This document shows positions 1 through 12,987 of a DNA stretch of 64,000 bases, piece after piece (position 1 is the first letter of the stretch; the number at the start of each line of letters is the position of its first letter). The position numbers were made by a program, and so were the translations under genes. Source of the stretch: Progne subis subis (taxonomy: Eukaryota > Chordata > Aves > Passeriformes > Hirundinidae); assembly GCA_022316685.1 (NCBI GenBank), contig JAKJHU010000036.1:4847036-4911035 (forward strand), in the 5' to 3' direction. The notes under the pieces are model-generated. The model saw nothing but the letters and a program-made list of their open reading frames with translations. It did not search any database and was not told where the DNA came from.

Positions 1-2571
1 TAATTCCAACTCTCAATCTGATTTTTGATTATTCTTTATTTATTCTTTATTATTTTGTTTTGTTTTTTTGATCATTCAGCTCTGAAACTGTGTTCACAGG
101 TTTTATTGACTCACAAAAAAACACTCCTCTTTGCTTTAGATGACATCAATCATTGAAACATGAGCTAGTCACTAGGCTGCTTTTACAGCCAGTGACAGAA
201 CTTCCACAAGGAAGCCCATGCCCTTATTTTAGATGTCTGAGACGATATGAGTTGCTCTCCTGAGCAGTACTCCTCTGACTTTAAAGGAAGCTTAGAGTGA
301 CTTTGGCAAATTTTGTGATGCTTAGAGTAAGTAAAACAAATCCAAGTCATATAATCTCAATTGAAAAGTGTTGCACATGATAGCTACTAAAAATTAAAAA
401 AATCTATATTTTCTTTAGACTGTTAGTTTTGCACCCTAACACTGTTATTTTCCCTGAATGGCTTGATCCACTCTCTCTTAAATGCCCTGTCAAAACTGAA
501 TTTAATATGCCAGTGTATATCCTCTCCTTTTAATTTTGCTGTGTCACCTGGAAATCTTCAATCTTTCCTGCCTTTGACTAGTCTAAGTTACTTTGTGATA
601 TCTGCAGCTTTTATAAAACTGCTGACCACTGAAACATCAGTATTCATAAAATGAGCATTAACAGAAAGTGGCTTTTCACACACTGAGAATTCTCATTTGT
701 TTTTTCCTTTCAGTTCTAAATAACATCCATGACAACATATTGCTCCTCAAGATTATTTGTTTGTTCATTAATATCATCTAAGAGCTATAACCTTGATTTT
801 TGACAATAGAATGTCTTTTAACCATTTTTTATTTTTGGCTGCTGTTCTTCAGGAAACTTATTTGACAACACCGGGAAAAATTTCCCTTACAAAAAAGAAC
901 CTAAAGCTGCCATAGAAATATGCATACCCTAATACTACTCCATATTTCCAGTTCCACATTCCACCTGTATCTTTTAAGGTAGCTATGTTTGTGAAACTCC
1001 AATCTTCCAGTTAGAAATTTTCATTTCAAGTAAAGGTTGAATATTTCTTAATAGTAGTTCACCCACCTCTTATTACATATCTTCAAAACTCTTAATGGTT
1101 TACTGTGATGAGAACTCAAATCAACCGAAGCACTGAGATGATCTGCTCAGGTCTTTAGTGCTCAAAGAAAAATTCAAAGGGCTATTAAAAGCCAAGGTTA
1201 ATTCTTCAATATAAAATCAGGAACTCATCTTTTAAAACAGACAAAACCAAAAGCTTTTGATTAACAGAAAATGGTAACATGGTTTAAAAGCTTTTGTCTC
1301 ACTCCATTCTGAAGCTTCTGTTACTTCACACTATCATTTTTGTGTGCCTGCTCAGCTGGTCCGGAGGAGGAGGAGGAGGTGGAAGAAGGAGCAGAAACAG
1401 AGCAGGATGAGGAAGGAGGCTTCTACCTCCTATCAGAGGCTTTTATTTCACCTAATGTTCCTTTCTTAAAGGAACATAATACAGAGGCCAATGATAAAAG
1501 AAATACCATCTGTCCCGACCATGCATGAACAAAGAAAATTGTTGCTTTTACATTTGTTAAGCTTTTCGTAGTATGTTTGCTATCTTTGAGAGGAAAGCTA
1601 AAAGGAGAGGGCCTTGCTTTAATGGAAATGCAGTTGAATTGACTGAGCTTCCTCAATAACCCAAAAAAGTAAAGATATTGAATTATCTGGATTTGAAACC
1701 AGTCTTTGATGTTTTGTTCAGAAGAAATGAAAAATTTGCGTTAAAAGCTATCACAATGAAAAGTTTAACAGGGGCATGGCAAAGTTCTTTTGGTTTTCTT
1801 TGCTATTTTCAAAGGTATTATAATGTGGCTTATGATAGCCTACTGTATAGTTAATGTACCTTCCATCACTTCCCATTTGTCATGGATTGAGAATGTGCAG
1901 TGGAAAGTCAGACACAGCTGTTGTGTAGTAACTTTTTAAGTCGCAACTACTTGTTTCTGTGTCTTGAAAGAAAGAGAAAATAAAATCCCCTCTGTGGAAG
2001 ATCTCAGAGGATTAGCATATCTGTGAAACACAATTAGGTGGTCACATTTTATATCAACTACCATTCAATTAGAAATTTCATTCAATTAGAAATTAACTTG
2101 TAAACTGAAATTAGTAGAAGGAAACCAAGAACTAACTGCATTTCTGTGAAAATTATAACAAAATTGGATTTTTTTTTTCTCTGACGAGAAGTAGTTCATA
2201 TATAGTTCATATTTAGTTCATATTTGGAATAATTTTTCTGAGCTTTAAAGTGATTTGAAAATGAAAACATCACAAAAAGCATTTAAAGTATGTGGAGATG
2301 TTGAGAGAATATTTTATGGTAAATAACTATTGATTAAATAGGACCCCTGTCAGCCTCACATCTGCGCCTGGAAACCTCATAGAAACTATTCTATGGCAAA
2401 TGGAGGACAGGATGCTGATTAAAAACAGCAACACAGCTTTACCTTGGGCAAGTCCTGCCTAACCAACAAAGTGGTTTTCTGGGTTGCATCAGTGGACACG
2501 GGAAGAGCTACGGATACCCTCTGGACTTCTGTAAAACCTTTCATAGTCCCAACAACACACATCTCTCCAAA

Positions 2572-2577
2572 CTGGAG
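2572..2577. repeat. Target-site duplication, left copy
   Basis: The hexamer CTGGAG immediately precedes the LTR's TG end. The matching copy is at 2967-2972. In uninterrupted CR1 sequence this site occurs once. Confidence 0.85.
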
Positions 2578-2966
2578 TGTCACCTTGGTTTTTCTGAGTT
2601 TTTTAAAGCCTTTTGATTGTTCATAAGATGGAGTCAGTCTCTTTAGCTACTCTACAATATTAGGAGCAGTTTTTGCCTTTTGTCACACACGTAACATAAA
2701 CAAATCCTTTGTTTTTCATTCCTTGTCCTTTGTTTGCATATTTCTAACCTGAAAACAACTGTAACTGACAACTGGTCTGGCCATTCGGCTGCGAGGTGAT
2801 AACTCCAGAAGCCAATCCACAACCAGACTCACAAATGTATAATAAGCAAGAAATAAACAGACAGAGAGGCTCTCGGTTTTGGCTCAGCCTTGGGCTCTCT
2901 TAGGGGAACATGTCTGCCCTGCAAATCTCTCGTCTCCGTGTGGTTGCTTTACGTGTCACGATCACA
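2578..2966 (+). mobile_element. Solo LTR of an endogenous retrovirus, nested in CR1
   Basis: This 389-bp block starts TGTCACC and ends GATCACA, the TG...CA ends expected of a retroviral LTR. It is flanked on both sides by the identical hexamer CTGGAG (2572-2577 and 2967-2972). A 6-bp duplication is typical of alpha/beta-retrovirus-like (ERVK-type) elements. An AATAAA polyadenylation signal lies at 2852-2857 in the plus orientation. No gag, pol or env sequence is attached, so recombination between two LTRs has probably removed the interior. The family was not identified. Confidence 0.85.
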
Positions 2967-2972
2967 CTGGAG
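2967..2972. repeat. Target-site duplication, right copy
   Basis: The hexamer CTGGAG immediately follows the LTR's CA end. It then continues into CR1 sequence (AGAGAAGGATTTGG). Confidence 0.85.
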
Positions 2973-3386
2973 AGAGAAGGATTTGGTGGGGGGGACTCTG
3001 ACGGATTAGAATTTGGTTGGTCAAATCCAGAGGGTAGTGGTTCATGGCTCGGTATCCTGATGGACAATGATGACAAGTGGTGTCCCTCAGGAGTTTGTGA
3101 TGGGACAAGTACTGTTTAACATCTTCATCAATGACAAAGGTATCAAATGCATTCCCAGCAAGTCTGTAGAAGGCACCCAGCTGAGTGGTGTAGTTCACAC
3201 ACCTGAACGATGGGATGCTCATCCAGAGGGACCTGGAAAAGGTCAAGAATGGGAACCTCAAGAGGTACAATTAGTCCAAGTTCAAGGTCCCGCACCTGGG
3301 TTGCTGCTACCCAACCCCTGGCATCAACACAGGCTGAGAGGGTGAACTGATTGAGAACACCACGGAGAAGAAGGACATGGGGATAC

Positions 3387-3420
3387 TGGGGGGGCGGGGG
3401 GGGGGGGGGGGAGGGGGGGG
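3387..3420 (+). repeat. G-rich homopolymer within CR1
   Basis: This is a near-pure run of G with single C and A interruptions, inside the CR1 copy. It could form a quadruplex, but is more simply a repeat-expanded mutation. Its length may be inexact in the assembly. Confidence 0.85.
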
Positions 3421-6309
3421 GACGGGGCAGGTCAAAAGTTCGACCTGAACTGGCAATGTGTGCTTGCAGTCCAGAAAGCCAATTGTATCCTGAGCTGCAT
3501 CAAAAGCATAAGGGCCAGCAGGGTGGGGGAGGTGATCCTGCCCCTTGACTCTGGTGAGACCCCACCTGCAGTGCTGCATGCAGCTCCAGGGTCCCCAGCT
3601 CAGGAAGGAAATGAATCTGAGTGGGTGCAGATGAGGTTCAGAAGAGTGATCAGGGGGCTGGAGCACTGTTATGGGGAGAGTTGGGGTTCTTCAGCCTGGA
3701 GAAGAGAGGGCTTCAGGTAAACCTTACTGCAGCCCTTCACTATCTAAAGGGGGCCTGTAGGAAAGATGAACAAACTTTTTAGCATGGGCTGTTACAATCG
3801 GAAAAGGGGCAATGGTTTTAACCTAAACAGGATAAATTTAGACTCAATATAAGAAAAAGGCTTTTACAATAAGGATGGGTAAACACTGAAACAGGTTTCC
3901 AAGAGAGGTCGTAGAAGACACTCCATCCCTGGAAACATTCAGGGTCAGATGGGATGGGGCTCAGAAAACTGAGTGAGTTGAAAATATATCTTCTAACCCA
4001 AATTGTTCTATGATTTTATTCTATGAACTATCAGATTTTTCTGTTTCAAGATGAATACAGGTAAATTTGTGTCTCATTTATGCACAATATCTGCTTCCTG
4101 CATTTAATGTGTTTGTCAACTTAAAATAATATTGTTATAGATAAGACTTCACATATTTATAAACTCTTGTTGGTATAGAATAATTATTGCTGACTGGTCA
4201 AAAACTGCATAGTGTATTCTTTTCAGTTGAGATCAACAAAAATATTCCCTAAAACCCAAGTACATAGGCAGTCAGACAGTTATGCCAATGCCCTGAGGAC
4301 AACTACATCAAAACTGAATTATTCCAGATACATTCCTTTCTTGTTAGCAAAAATAAGAAATTACTCCTGCTGAAAACAGCCTTCTGTCCCTATCTCGTCA
4401 AGTCACCTGAGTTCAAGTATTCTGATCAATGGTTTGCACCGCAGTGGCCCTGTTCTTTTTTGATGGCTGATTGAGCACAGGGAGGATAAACTCATGCCAA
4501 TATATCAAGGCACAGAGTTAGGTAGTCAGTTTAAACCTATACATTAATTTTTAGTTTTCATCACTCATTTCTCTTTTTTTTTTTCCTATTCTTTTGATGG
4601 TTTTATAGTTAAGAACAGACCTCCTGAGTACCTAAAAATATCTTATATGTGGGAAGAGGAAGATAATCAAAAGAAAGACTGTAAAGATTCTACAGTTATC
4701 TAAACCAGCCAGTGAACAACACAGTTTCTGATTCAATTGGAATGTTTTTCCTGTTTCCCATGTGAAGCCATGAATATGTAGAGACACAGATTATTTGAAT
4801 GCATCTTCTTAATTTGAATGCATTTTCCTGTTTGATTTTTTTTTTTTCCCACAGTTTTCAGAGGACAACATATTAGAATGTACTACAATGTGCCAAGCAG
4901 CATGGACTGTGCTCTTTAAATAAGCTCATCTTTTTATTTTGTCAGAAAAATGTCATGGAACAAACATTTCAGAAAAGATACTTTCCTTTATGTATTTGTC
5001 TAGCATAATGAAAGACTGACAACTGGAAGAAGCTTAAGTGATATTACAGTGCAAATGGTAGTACTACAAAAATAAGAAATCACTGGTTAAAACCCTACTG
5101 CAATGTTTTAAACATTTTAAGACTGCCAGAGTTCTTTTTGGGGAGTTCTTCGACATGTCTCCAGTACAAGGTTGTGCCTTATAGGGACTTGTGTTTACAA
5201 TCCTGTCATTCTGTAATATGAACTGGAGAACAATAATTAATATCTATTCTTGTAGAGCAGCAAGCTAAATATTCAATATCAACAATCCGACATCCTCCCT
5301 GCTTTATTCCACCAACTAATTTCAAAATGACACTATTTTCTTAGTCATTCAAATGACTTGCTGAAGAATTGACTGACATATGTGTAAGATGTTACCTTAA
5401 AATCTGAAAAAATGTATCGTCACTAGAAGTTTTGCTATCAAACACATATTTTGGATTTATTCCTTACATACCACTTCCTATATACTTTCCTGGTACTATA
5501 AAAATGCAGCTATAACAAGTTTATTGAATAACAAAGGTACTAAACATAGACAAAATTATTATAGAGTAGCTTTTAAAACTATTTCTTTTAGTTCAATTTT
5601 TTAAAAAATGCTTTCATGTTGCCACTTATTTATGACCACTAATAAATATAATTGAGTTGCCAGTCATTTTTATATTTTATGTTTGTTGTTACATGACTAT
5701 TACCTGGCAACTCTCCAGTAGCAAAAACAAAGTTTGAAAAAATAAATCTGAATAAAATTTTGAAACTGTTACACATAGAAAAACTAATGTGAGAAATTCT
5801 AGGCTTAAATTATTTTGGCAACCAATGTATATTTTTTAAAATTATAGTTTATCTATGCTTATTATTATCACACCATAACAGGTGCAAAGACTGTTCATTG
5901 GGAGAATGGAATATTAAAAGACAATGTCAACAAAATAAACACTTCCCAAGCTATTAACTATATGAACATTATTTTAATTAGCACAGTTTTATAAATTAGC
6001 ATTTGAAATACTATGTATCCTGGAAACACCCTAATATGTACCAAGAGTTCATAGTATTCTGGTGAGTATTTTCTTAACTTTGATTCTAAAACTTTGCATT
6101 TAGACCTTGAGATATGATTATGAAGAAATCCAACATGTAAGACATTCTGCATGCAGTAAGAGAGCAAATTACCAAGCAACAGATAATGTGGAGGAGGAGC
6201 AGCAGCCCAATCTGGATTGTGATAGAAACTGCAACTCTATTAGTACATAGTTGGAACTTCTGATTTTCAATACGTCATAAATTTGATAGAAGAAATTTTT
6301 ATTTCTTAC

Positions 6310-6418
6310 CTACATTTCCAGTCATTAGGTATGAATTCTGAAAGTCCATCATTCCCATTCCAACAATGTGTATAAAATCTTCAATCACCTGCATTAACTC
6401 CACTGAGCCTGGATAGAT
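6310..6418 (-). CDS. ADGRB3: ADGRB3 exon: GAIN domain, IYPGS segment
   Basis: This exon is 109 bp, entering in phase 0 and leaving in phase 1. The acceptor is tccttttgttag in outline (it reads tttgttag|ATCTATC) and the donor is GTAG|gtaaga. The translation begins [20 protein letters not shown], continues [10 protein letters not shown] and ends LMTGNV, with a split valine codon. IELM of the mammalian protein, as remembered, is VELM here. This is the most 3' coding exon visible. The next expected BAI3 segment (VASIQKLPAAS) could not be found on the minus strand between 1 and 6309, so it should lie left of the window. Confidence 0.95.
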
Positions 6419-9400
6419 CTAACAAAGGAAGGTCAGACATGACGTTTACTATAATATCAAAATCTCTACAGCTGCAAATTCAAATAAAATCCAAATGCCA
6501 TGAAAAGCAAATTGAGACATAATAGTCAAACAGCTCTTCCCATGTTTCAATACTAAACACTTTCTGTTACTGTAAAATAACAATTTTGCTATTAAATCTC
6601 CATATTAACAGACACTATTTCCCATAAAGTTATATGAAATCAACTGTGTACTGGAACTGTGAAAATGTTTCTGCTAAGTCACTGCATTTATCAAAAACTT
6701 AGTAGCCATTACTTTCATTAATGGTTAAAGCATTTCATATTATAGAATAACTCTAATTAAAATATTCTTCCTTCCTCTGAAGATAACTTCAGTAGCTTCA
6801 GAACTACTATTACAAACAGTTATGCAAATCTTATTGTGGCCTTGCCAGTATGACAATCTTTGTTGCATTAATCAACATGTAAGTTAAATGGTAGTACTGG
6901 TTTTACTGGTAGTACTCTTTTTGCTGGAGTAGTAGAATCATAGAATATCAGAGGCTAGAAGGGGCAAGAGAAAATCATCTACTTCATCCCTCTGTGCAAA
7001 GCAAGATCAGCTGTAGAAAGTCGCCCAGGAACACATCCAGTTGGATTCTGAATGTCTCCCAGGAAGATGACCTCAGAGCTTGTCTGCAACACGTGTTCTA
7101 GCATTTGATCATCCCCACTGCTAAACGGTTTTTCTTATACATGAATGGTATTTTTTGTATTTTCATTTTTTCCCAAAATTAAAATAATTTTAATTGTTTT
7201 TTATTCTGGCAATGGACACCATTGAGACTTGGCTCAGTCTTCTTTTTTTCCCCTTTCAGGAACTTTTAATATTGTCATGTTTCCAAGTAAAATAGTGTCA
7301 ACTGTATCAGTCCATCCTTGCATATTGAGTGCTCTAATCTCCTTAACAATTTCATGGTATTTTTCTGGGTTCATTCCATTTCTGGGTTCATTCCATTCCT
7401 TGTACTGAGGAGCCCAGAACTGGACAGAATAAACTAAAATAAATTGCAGTAGTCTTGGCATTGCTAGTGTAGCCTCTCAATTTGGCTTTTAAAATGACAA
7501 AACCACATTTCCAAGAAATATAATTTATTTGCAAAACTGTACGAAAAACATTTTCTTTAGTATTTAACAATAATGGTTCATCAACAAAACAGCATTAGAG
7601 ATCATAAAAGTTATTAATTAATAAGAATAAAAGTCCTGTTCATATCACATATGTAAAAAAAATCATTCTTGGTTTTTATTGCCTGTTATGAACAAGAAAA
7701 TTTTAAGTAACAGAGTATCTTGCAATAGAAAAATAATGGAAGACCTGTTCATCGTGCTTTTATTTTCATTTCAGTGAAATGTCCAAATGTCACTTTATAA
7801 GCAATATTCAACCCATTCTTTCCACTACTGGGACTAAAAAAAGCCTACAGAGACTATAAACTCCAGCATGTTGCACTCCATCTTCATCTTGCTGTATCTG
7901 TCTAGATCCATAGTTGCTCGGTTCAGGATAGAGAATTTCACAAGGTGCTTTGTTTTCTACATGGATATTTTTACAAAAGGTAGGGCAGTAATACTGTTTT
8001 GAAGAAGAATTTGTTGTGACAATTATGATCCTAACAGGTTGCAAATGATGCTTCAGGTGACAGAGACTTAATGTCCATTTCCCTAATGATGAATTACTGA
8101 GGTAGTAAGTGTGGGTTTCGCATCCACCTCATTCAAAGCATACACACTCACAGGCTATGAACTAAGGAAAAATTTCAGTGAGATTTTTTATTCCCTCATT
8201 CTTGCATATAAAATTGTATAGTAATAAGCTGCTGAGCGCACAGTTCAGCAGGTACTCCACATGTTTATGCATCTGAAGTACTGGTTAATAATTAGGATGC
8301 CAGCAGATCTTGTTGAAGAATATGCAGAATAGCTCCCATGTTTTGAAACTCCAGTACAAACTTACACATTGTGGATTGAAATGGCTTCCTGCGTGCAGTG
8401 CTTTACACCAGCTCTTAAAAAAGGCAAGTATTAAAGTGAGTGCTGCTTATCTGAATTCTATATAACCTGTAATTAATGGTTATCGACTGTTGGCAATTCA
8501 GCTAGAAAAACAGATGTTCTGAGACATTGCAGCTGTGTACTTGATTGAAAGTAAGCAATATGCTGACAGTGAGTAAGATTCCAGCAAAGGATCTAGAAAA
8601 CAGACTAAGAGATCTGTGCTAACAGTAGCTGTGGAGATTATGAAGAAAACTATGCAAGCTGGCAAAAAGGTTGGTTAGACTGCATCTAGGTTTGGAATGT
8701 TTTATGACAGAAAATTAAGCTGAGTGGCTGAAGCAGAAACAATCACATTTCGCTAGTGCCTGCTCATTCCTCCAAGATTTTATGAAGAGTTATTTGTTTC
8801 CAAAGTTCCTTTGAGCCTGCTTACGTAACTGCACAAAAAGAGTAATAAGACCAGTGCCATTGGTTTCTTGGGGAGTCATATCTCAGTGGTCTAAGATTTA
8901 GTGAATCCCCTAGCTTTGAAATCAGGAACTCATCGCCCCACTACTGTGTTCAGCTCATCTTGGGGTTTTTTGGGTTTCCACTGTTCCTAGGTCTGTGAGA
9001 CAATGATTTATTAGGTAGAGAGAAGGAGCTATGGAAAAGTAGAAATAACCTGTTCCCTCTCTTTTTCAAAGCCATTCCTTCTACAAGCAGCAATGAAAAG
9101 AGGGAACTGGAGATTTACTGTTGCCTCTTTCTCTCCACATTCTCAGAATTTCCTTAGGTGCTGTCATCCCCAGATCTCCGGGGTCAGATGGCTTACATGG
9201 TATGGATAAGCAGGTAAGATGGATGTAGAAGACAAGGTCGTTAACATAGGAGTGGTATCATGTCTGTTTTTTCATGCGGCTAAAATAATTGCTTAATATT
9301 GGTTTCCTTATCATGGTGTTGTTTATGGCAAACTGCCCACATGTATGCGATTTTACTGCTTCCACCCATCACCACTACAGAAAATGACACACTTTGTCTA

Positions 9401-12400
9401 TTTTTGTATCTGGCTCTTAAAGAGAGGAACAGAAAAACAGCAAAAGAAAAAAATATGATTCCCAGCTGAATTGTATGGGGTCAGCTGCAGTGTCATGTCC
9501 CTACTGCTAGGTTTGCATTAGTAATGAAAAGTCCTGATCTTCCCTTTTTTAGTGATATCATGAACATGAACTTACAGAACTGAGGGTAAATAACTTCAAA
9601 GGTCTTTAAGCACCTTATGATTTATTAAGAACAACATGAAAAGTGAACAAATTTCAAGTATCTATAAAACATATTCACAATGACAGCACAAGAGTGGAGC
9701 AAAGATCTATGTAAGCTGTTTTCTTGCCTTTGATAGAGTCAAAAAGCTGATGTCTAAGAAACAGTATAAAGGGGCAAGAATATAGTGATACTTGCTTGGA
9801 AAATCTTGCCCAGCTTTTAGCAGGTTTTTGTTTTTTTTTTTTTTTGCCAAAAGACTGCCTTAAGGAAAACCATGTTTTTTCTTTCATAAATTTTCCTATT
9901 TACTTTTTAACTCAAGTCTTTTCAGTTGTAAGAAGTTCTGCAAGGTAGGCTTCTACAGAATAAGTATCTACTGTATTCATTCTGAATCTGCCACTATTTG
10001 ATGTCCTTTAGTTATTTTACAAGAAGCACAAGTGAGTAGATTAAGCATTCCTGCAGCACATTCTCCAAACCACTACTGATTTTAAAAGATTCTGTCACAA
10101 ATATATACAATGGGCATGTTCATGAACACAAATCTTAACATTGTCCAAGTAACTTCTTGGAATAAGCATGTCGGAAATTCTTGTAACCAAGGGGAAAAAA
10201 AAGAAAAACAAACAAAAAAAGTTTAATTGATTTTTAAACTCTTTTATCATACATTCATGATCTTTGCTAGACTTTCCTATACATTATCATCATATTCTAG
10301 TCAAAAAAATTGTCAGTCCTGAGAATCACAACTGCTCTTCTAAATACAACCTTATATGAAAGGTCTACTGTTTGCATTTCTGTAAGTTGTTTAGGGGTGT
10401 TGCATGAGGTCTTTGGGTGAGGTCTGATATGTTGTGTTTAACAAAAGCAGCATTGCAGCTAGCCCTCAACAGCATTTTTTAGCTTTTGTATGTACTTCAT
10501 TACAACGTCCAAAGTCAAGACATAGTGAATAATCCTATGGAATATTTATAAAAATCTGTTTTTATAAAGAGAAGCAACTTATATTCTAAATATAATTTCA
10601 GTATAGGGAATTAGCAGGTGGATCCTGGAATTGCTCTTTTTTGAAAAGGATTATTTTTTTCCCCAAATATCCTCTCACTTAGGATTTCCTTTCAATTACA
10701 GCAGGGTGGATCTTTAAGCTGATTTCTGAAACCATATATTAAATTTTGTCAAATCTTACCTGTTGCGCATCTTCCCATTTCTCTTTGTTTTCTTCATCTA
10801 AGAGATTACTTATGATTTGAAAGAAGTTCTGAAAAATCAATTAAATAAAAGACTAATTAAAACTATTTCAATTATATGAACTACCACATGCTTTATTTGA
10901 CATTAAGAAAGCTTTCTTTTCTCCATTACAGATGCAGTTCTGCAACCTATTTTCTGTCAGTGGAAGAGATGATGTAGCAAAATAATACATTAGACTGGTA
11001 AGAGGGCACATATTTTATGTGGTGTTTTTTTTTGGGGGTGGTTTTTTTTTTTTTTTTTTTTTTTTTTGCATATATAATCAGATTCCGTAGTACCACTGGG
11101 TATGAAACAAGAACCATTTTAAACTTGCTAAACTTCTAAGTGTGATGGTGTTCTATTCGTAAATTGTTTTCATTCCAGAAACTAGATAACAATAGATTTT
11201 GTAAAAAACAAAGTGCATTTAAGAAAGCACCAGTCTCGGGTCTTTAGTTTCTATTCAAATGAGAAAATGATCCTTAATAACCATACATACAGCAGTCAAT
11301 AACATTGCATCAGTCAATACTGTTTCAAATCAGATGCTTCTTACTTTTATGTCACACTTTCCTCTATACTTTTAGGAATTTCAACATAAAAGGAATAAGC
11401 AGTTTCTGTTCTGTTTCTTTGACCTTAAGCTGTTAATTTCTTTTTCTGACTCTCTTATTCATTTAAATATAAGGGGAAAAAAAAAAAAAAGGCAGGGCAG
11501 TTAGATACAAGTCATACATTTAAAAAAAATCACTTTTCTCCAAATGTTTGTGGAGAAATTTCCTTTCTAATTTTGTCTGCTCTCTCTAGTAATTTGTATT
11601 TCCAACTTCTTCATCCTTAAAAGCTAAGATTTTGTGCAGTCTGTTCTCATTCTCTGTATCACATTTTGTGCAGAATGTCAATTTTGTCTACAGCCTGCCA
11701 ATTAGAATTTATCTGTTCCTTCATACAAGATACATGCAGTTTCCAGTAACCTTAACTGAAGAATGCAATTAAGTTCCCCACAATCTCTAAAAATCTTTAA
11801 CTGGAATACCAACCATGTGACCCTGCTGGAACTCAGATTACTGGTCATTACCTCACCTGTGCTTACTTTTTAGCCATTTTGCGGTATAAACAGAATGAAA
11901 ATAAGGTTTAAGTAAGAAGCAATTTTAACTCACTATTAATGAAAGTACAAAGGATTCCACTGCACAATGACTGAAATTAGAAAGGAAAAACTTCCAACAT
12001 TAGTCTATAGTGGGTACGCTTGAGAAGATATTAATTTCAAGACAGAAATTCAACAGACATTTTAGGTGTTTCGCAACCACATAAGTAAAACATTTTAGGA
12101 TGCAAAATTGAAGAAAACTTGTGAAAACTATTTTTTTACATAATAACATTTTATCAGTCTAACCTGGTCCCAACACTAAGCAATAGGATCTACCTTTGCC
12201 TAACCATTAGGCACTTAACTATGCTAATTATAAAATACACATAGATAAAAATTTCTTAACTTGACCAAATTTACTCCAGAGGAGACTGACATTTTGCTAA
12301 ACTTGGTCAAAATAAGCCAGTTCATTAATGAGGCTACAACTCTTTTCCCACTGAGATCACTAACAAAATATCCACAAGCTTCAGTAACACAACAAACTTA

Positions 12401-12945
12401 ATGAAAAGAAACAAAATGGCTCAGCAAGCTCTGTGAAAATTGTAAATAAGCACTTGCACAAGATGGGAATTAATGATAAGACATAAAAGAAAAATGTTTT
12501 CATGGTTTGATCCAATTTTCAGCAATACTAAAGAATTTTTGAATTTCAGTCAAGCTGAAAATAAGAAGAGTAGATATAGTTACATACTGCTTATATACCT
12601 GGAATATATTTAATCCCTTTCAGATGTTCCATAGCAAAATAAAGCACAGTGCAAGGAGTTGTTACACTTGATATTCAGTACAAAGCATTTGCCAGTTTAA
12701 CCTGGTTGGTAAATCACTATACTGTAAATGCAACTTCAGATACAAAAAATGTACATCTTCACTGGCCCCCCAAGTAAAATAAACTATATTGGTCAAAGCA
12801 TGCCAGTTTCATGGGACTACAATCACATTTACTGTAGGGCATTGTAATTTTGGTGAAGACTTCTACTAGGTAGAGTGCCTTAAGAAGATTTTGCCTGAAG
12901 GAAAACACTTTTCTAAACATGGTAGTTCTCAACTCTTCCAGTGTA

Positions 12946-12987
<42 letters not shown>

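Larger units (their letters stand above)
2338..4026 (+). mobile_element. CR1 LINE, 3' half, sense on plus strand, split by an LTR
   Basis: The sequence follows the 3' part of avian CR1 ORF2 and UTR. There is a 5' piece with GGCAAGTCCTGCCTAACCAA and ACTTCTGTAAAACC. After the interruption come CAAGTGGTGTCCCTCAGG, TTTAACATCTTCATCAATGA and finally the CR1 terminus TTCTATGATTTTATTCTATG near 4026. Residual peptide such as [13 protein letters not shown] is the carboxyl end of the CR1 reverse-transcriptase protein. It is 5'-truncated, has frameshifts and a G-homopolymer (about 3387-3420), and cannot be active. Removing the LTR and one target-site copy restores continuous CR1 alignment. The plus strand is antisense to ADGRB3. 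Confidence 0.9.
1..6309 (-). other. ADGRB3: ADGRB3 intron downstream of the last visible exon (partial)
   Basis: This begins with the donor gtaaga at 6304-6309 and runs off the left edge. It contains a CR1 (about 2338-4026) carrying a nested solo LTR, a GGA-type purine-rich patch near 1363-1420, and short tandem duplications near 2070-2095 and 2190-2226. The next GAIN coding segment was looked for and not found. Confidence 0.8.

Noticed and set aside
1340..1528. Acidic Glu-rich ORF near 1.34-1.53 kb
   Set aside because: It arises from a GGA-type purine repeat in the intron and has no splice sites or homology.
1..6309. Search for the next GAIN exon and the GPS exon
   Set aside because: The expected BAI3 segments following the IYPGS exon were not seen on the minus strand, so they are placed beyond the left edge.
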